A DNA stretch of 64,000 nt, from the NCBI GenBank assembly GCA_002686265.1, contig NZBA01000050.1, positions 186,001 through 250,000 of the forward strand, read 5' to 3'. Shown piece by piece: positions 62,610 to 64,000 of this stretch. Every line of letters begins with the position of its first letter. Position 1 is the stretch's first letter. Source of the DNA: Planctomycetota bacterium. GTDB lineage: Bacteria; Planctomycetota; UBA1135; GCA-002686595. The notes under the pieces are model-generated. The model saw only the letters and a program-made list of their open reading frames with translations. It searched no databases and was not told where the DNA came from. Made by a program: the position numbers and the translations under genes.

Positions 62610-64000
62610 ATGCGAACCCTGCTGAGCAAGTTCTGCGAGGAGTTCGACCGCTCCGTCGAGCCGCTAATGGAGCCCCTGCGCCGGGCGAACGAGATCCTCG
62701 CCGAGAACGCCGGGCGTGCCTACGCCCGCGACGTGCTGCCCGAACTGCAGGAGCTCGCCCACCAGCTCGAGACCCTGACCGAGAAGGTGGCCGAGCAACA
62801 GGCCTACGTGCTCATTTTCGGCCCCCTCAAGAGCGGCAAGTCGACACTCATGAACGCCATGAGCGCGGCCTACGTCAGCGAGGTGACCAGCCTGCCCGCG
62901 TACCCGTGCATGGTCTACGTCGCCGACGCCGACGAGCGCGAGTTCATCACGACTCGCCACGACGGGACCCAGGATGTCTTCCACGATCCGGCCGCCCTGC
63001 GCCTACAGGTCTCGCGCGCCCACACGGACCTCGCGGAGCACCTGCGGAGCGTCGAGAGCGAGGGCCCGGACTTCGACCCGGCGGTGCACTTCCCCGAAGC
63101 CATCCGACGAATCGACGTGCGCCTGCCCGCGGGCGAGCTCGCCCGCTCGGGGTCGGTGCTGGTGGACACGCCGGGCCTCTACAGCCGCATGAAGTTCGGC
63201 TACGACCGAATGACGCGAGAGTTCCGCAACTCCGCCGCCTGCGCCATCTTCGTCGTCAAGACTGAGAACCTCTTCCTCGAGCAGGTCTTCGAGGAGTTCA
63301 ACGACCTGCTCGACCTCTTCAGCCGCATCTTCCTCGTCGTCAACGTCGACAGCACGAAGAAGGACCTGCGCCCCGACGGCGCCCTCGTGCCCAGCCTGGA
63401 AAGCGAGGACCCTCTGCGCGTGATCGAGGCCTTCGAGAACCTCGCCATGAATGCGCCCCTGAAGGCCGCCGCCGACGAGGGCCGCCTGCGGATCTACCCG
63501 GTAGACCTGCTGCACGCCGCCTCGCGCCGCCTCGGTGGCGAGACGGTCACGGGCGCGCCCGCCGCGGCCAGCACCGACGAAGGCGGCGCGGCGATCGGCG
63601 GGCATCAGGCGGACTTCGAGGGTTTCATGACCGACCTGGCCGAGTACCTCGACTCGACCGACTATCTGCTGGCCTTCCTCGGCGACAGCATGCGCTGCGC
63701 CCTCGGCCTCCTGGCTGACCTGGAGACCGTTTGCCAACACCGCGCCTTCGGCGCCCTCGGCCAGGAGTTGTCCTCCCTCGAGCACGAGCACACCCTTTGC
63801 CGACAGCAGGTAGCGGCACTCGAACGCCTGGCGGGCTTCCCCTGGAGCGATGCACTCGAACGCCTCGGCGCCGGGCACGTCCCGGCGGACGACTCCGCCG
63901 CCCTGGAGGCCTTCCGGGACTTCGACCAGCAGATCGGCTCCGCGGTCCATCGCTGGTTCAAGACCGACGCCAGCCTGCACTCCCTGCTCGAGACAGGAGT
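62610..64000 (+). CDS. Dynamin-like GTPase (partial, runs off right edge)
   Basis: Starts at the ATG at 62610 and stays open for 463 codons to the window edge. N-terminal helix (LLSKFCEEFDRSVEPLMEP) with coiled-coil character, then a G domain: G1 IFGPLKSGKSTLMNAM at about 69-84, switch region, G3 VLVDTPGLYSRM and a G4-like LVVNVDSTKKD. It ends in a helical stalk-like region (EHEHTLCRQQVAALERL). Bacterial dynamin-like proteins remodel or protect membranes; the specific role is unknown. The C-terminal half of the protein is missing. Confidence 0.82.
   Translation, partial: MRTLLSKFCEEFDRSVEPLMEPLRRANEILAENAGRAYARDVLPELQELAHQLETLTEKVAEQQAYVLIFGPLKSGKSTLMNAMSAAYVSEVTSLPAYPCMVYVADADEREFITTRHDGTQDVFHDPAALRLQVSRAHTDLAEHLRSVESEGPDFDPAVHFPEAIRRIDVRLPAGELARSGSVLVDTPGLYSRMKFGYDRMTREFRNSAACAIFVVKTENLFLEQVFEEFNDLLDLFSRIFLVVNVDSTKKDLRPDGALVPSLESEDPLRVIEAFENLAMNAPLKAAADEGRLRIYPVDLLHAASRRLGGETVTGAPAAASTDEGGAAIGGHQADFEGFMTDLAEYLDSTDYLLAFLGDSMRCALGLLADLETVCQHRAFGALGQELSSLEHEHTLCRQQVAALERLAGFPWSDALERLGAGHVPADDSAALEAFRDFDQQIGSAVHRWFKTDASLHSLLETG

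Overview
High-GC bacterial chromosome window, with tightly packed, mostly metabolic genes on both strands. The gene complement suggests Planctomycetota or a close relative: secreted glucose/sorbosone dehydrogenase-like proteins, a lamin-tail protein and a multihaem cytochrome that share a C-terminal module; a sulfatase lipoprotein; a head-to-tail double UvrA; and an arginine pathway that runs on acetylated intermediates. This assignment is inference; there is no rRNA in the window, and I saw no tRNA or CRISPR array.

Layout. 1-4438 (minus): ECF sigma factor, a membrane anti-sigma-like protein, a TolC-type outer membrane protein and a HEAT-repeat lipoprotein that runs off the left edge. 4503-16643 (minus): seven nearly fused genes reading uvrA(double)-XPB helicase-XPB partner-thiE-S26-like-thiL-tsaE. 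16788-23670 (minus): inositol-phosphatase-like, dacB, M28 peptidase, galE, aroA. 23681-26566 (plus): purC, purE, mtnA and a small Lys-rich protein. 26532-29401 (minus): glyA, a COG0523 GTPase and a HAD phosphatase. 29519-39329: the secretome block, with a sulfatase lipoprotein, two lamin-tail proteins, a five-haem cytochrome and two paralogous GSDH-type dehydrogenases. 39399-47239: DUF4870 protein, nnrE, a thioredoxin-like gene with an in-frame TGA where the first catalytic Cys should be (selenoprotein candidate), a cupredoxin-like lipoprotein, a PuuD-like membrane protein, an RNase II/R protein and a sodium:solute symporter. 47255-58339 (minus): an eleven-gene arginine cluster. 58568-64000: a cyclic-2,3-diphosphoglycerate-synthetase-family protein, a secreted serine esterase and a dynamin-like GTPase cut by the right edge.

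How the genes work together. The arginine cluster encodes a full acetylated route: a GNAT acetylglutamate synthase candidate, ArgB, ArgC, ArgD, N-acetylornithine carbamoyltransferase, a deacetylase, ArgG and ArgH, plus ArgR. It also holds an uncharacterised P-loop protein and a second M20 hydrolase. The uvrA-XPB-partner overlap suggests a coupled DNA-repair module. Many genes are joined by 4-nt GTGA overlaps, pointing to translational coupling as the normal mode here.

Most interesting: the UxxC selenoprotein candidate (40991-41947), the fused UvrA/XPB/XPB-partner operon (6935-16643), the P-loop gene inside the arginine operon (52682-53743), and the C-terminal module shared by the secreted proteins.
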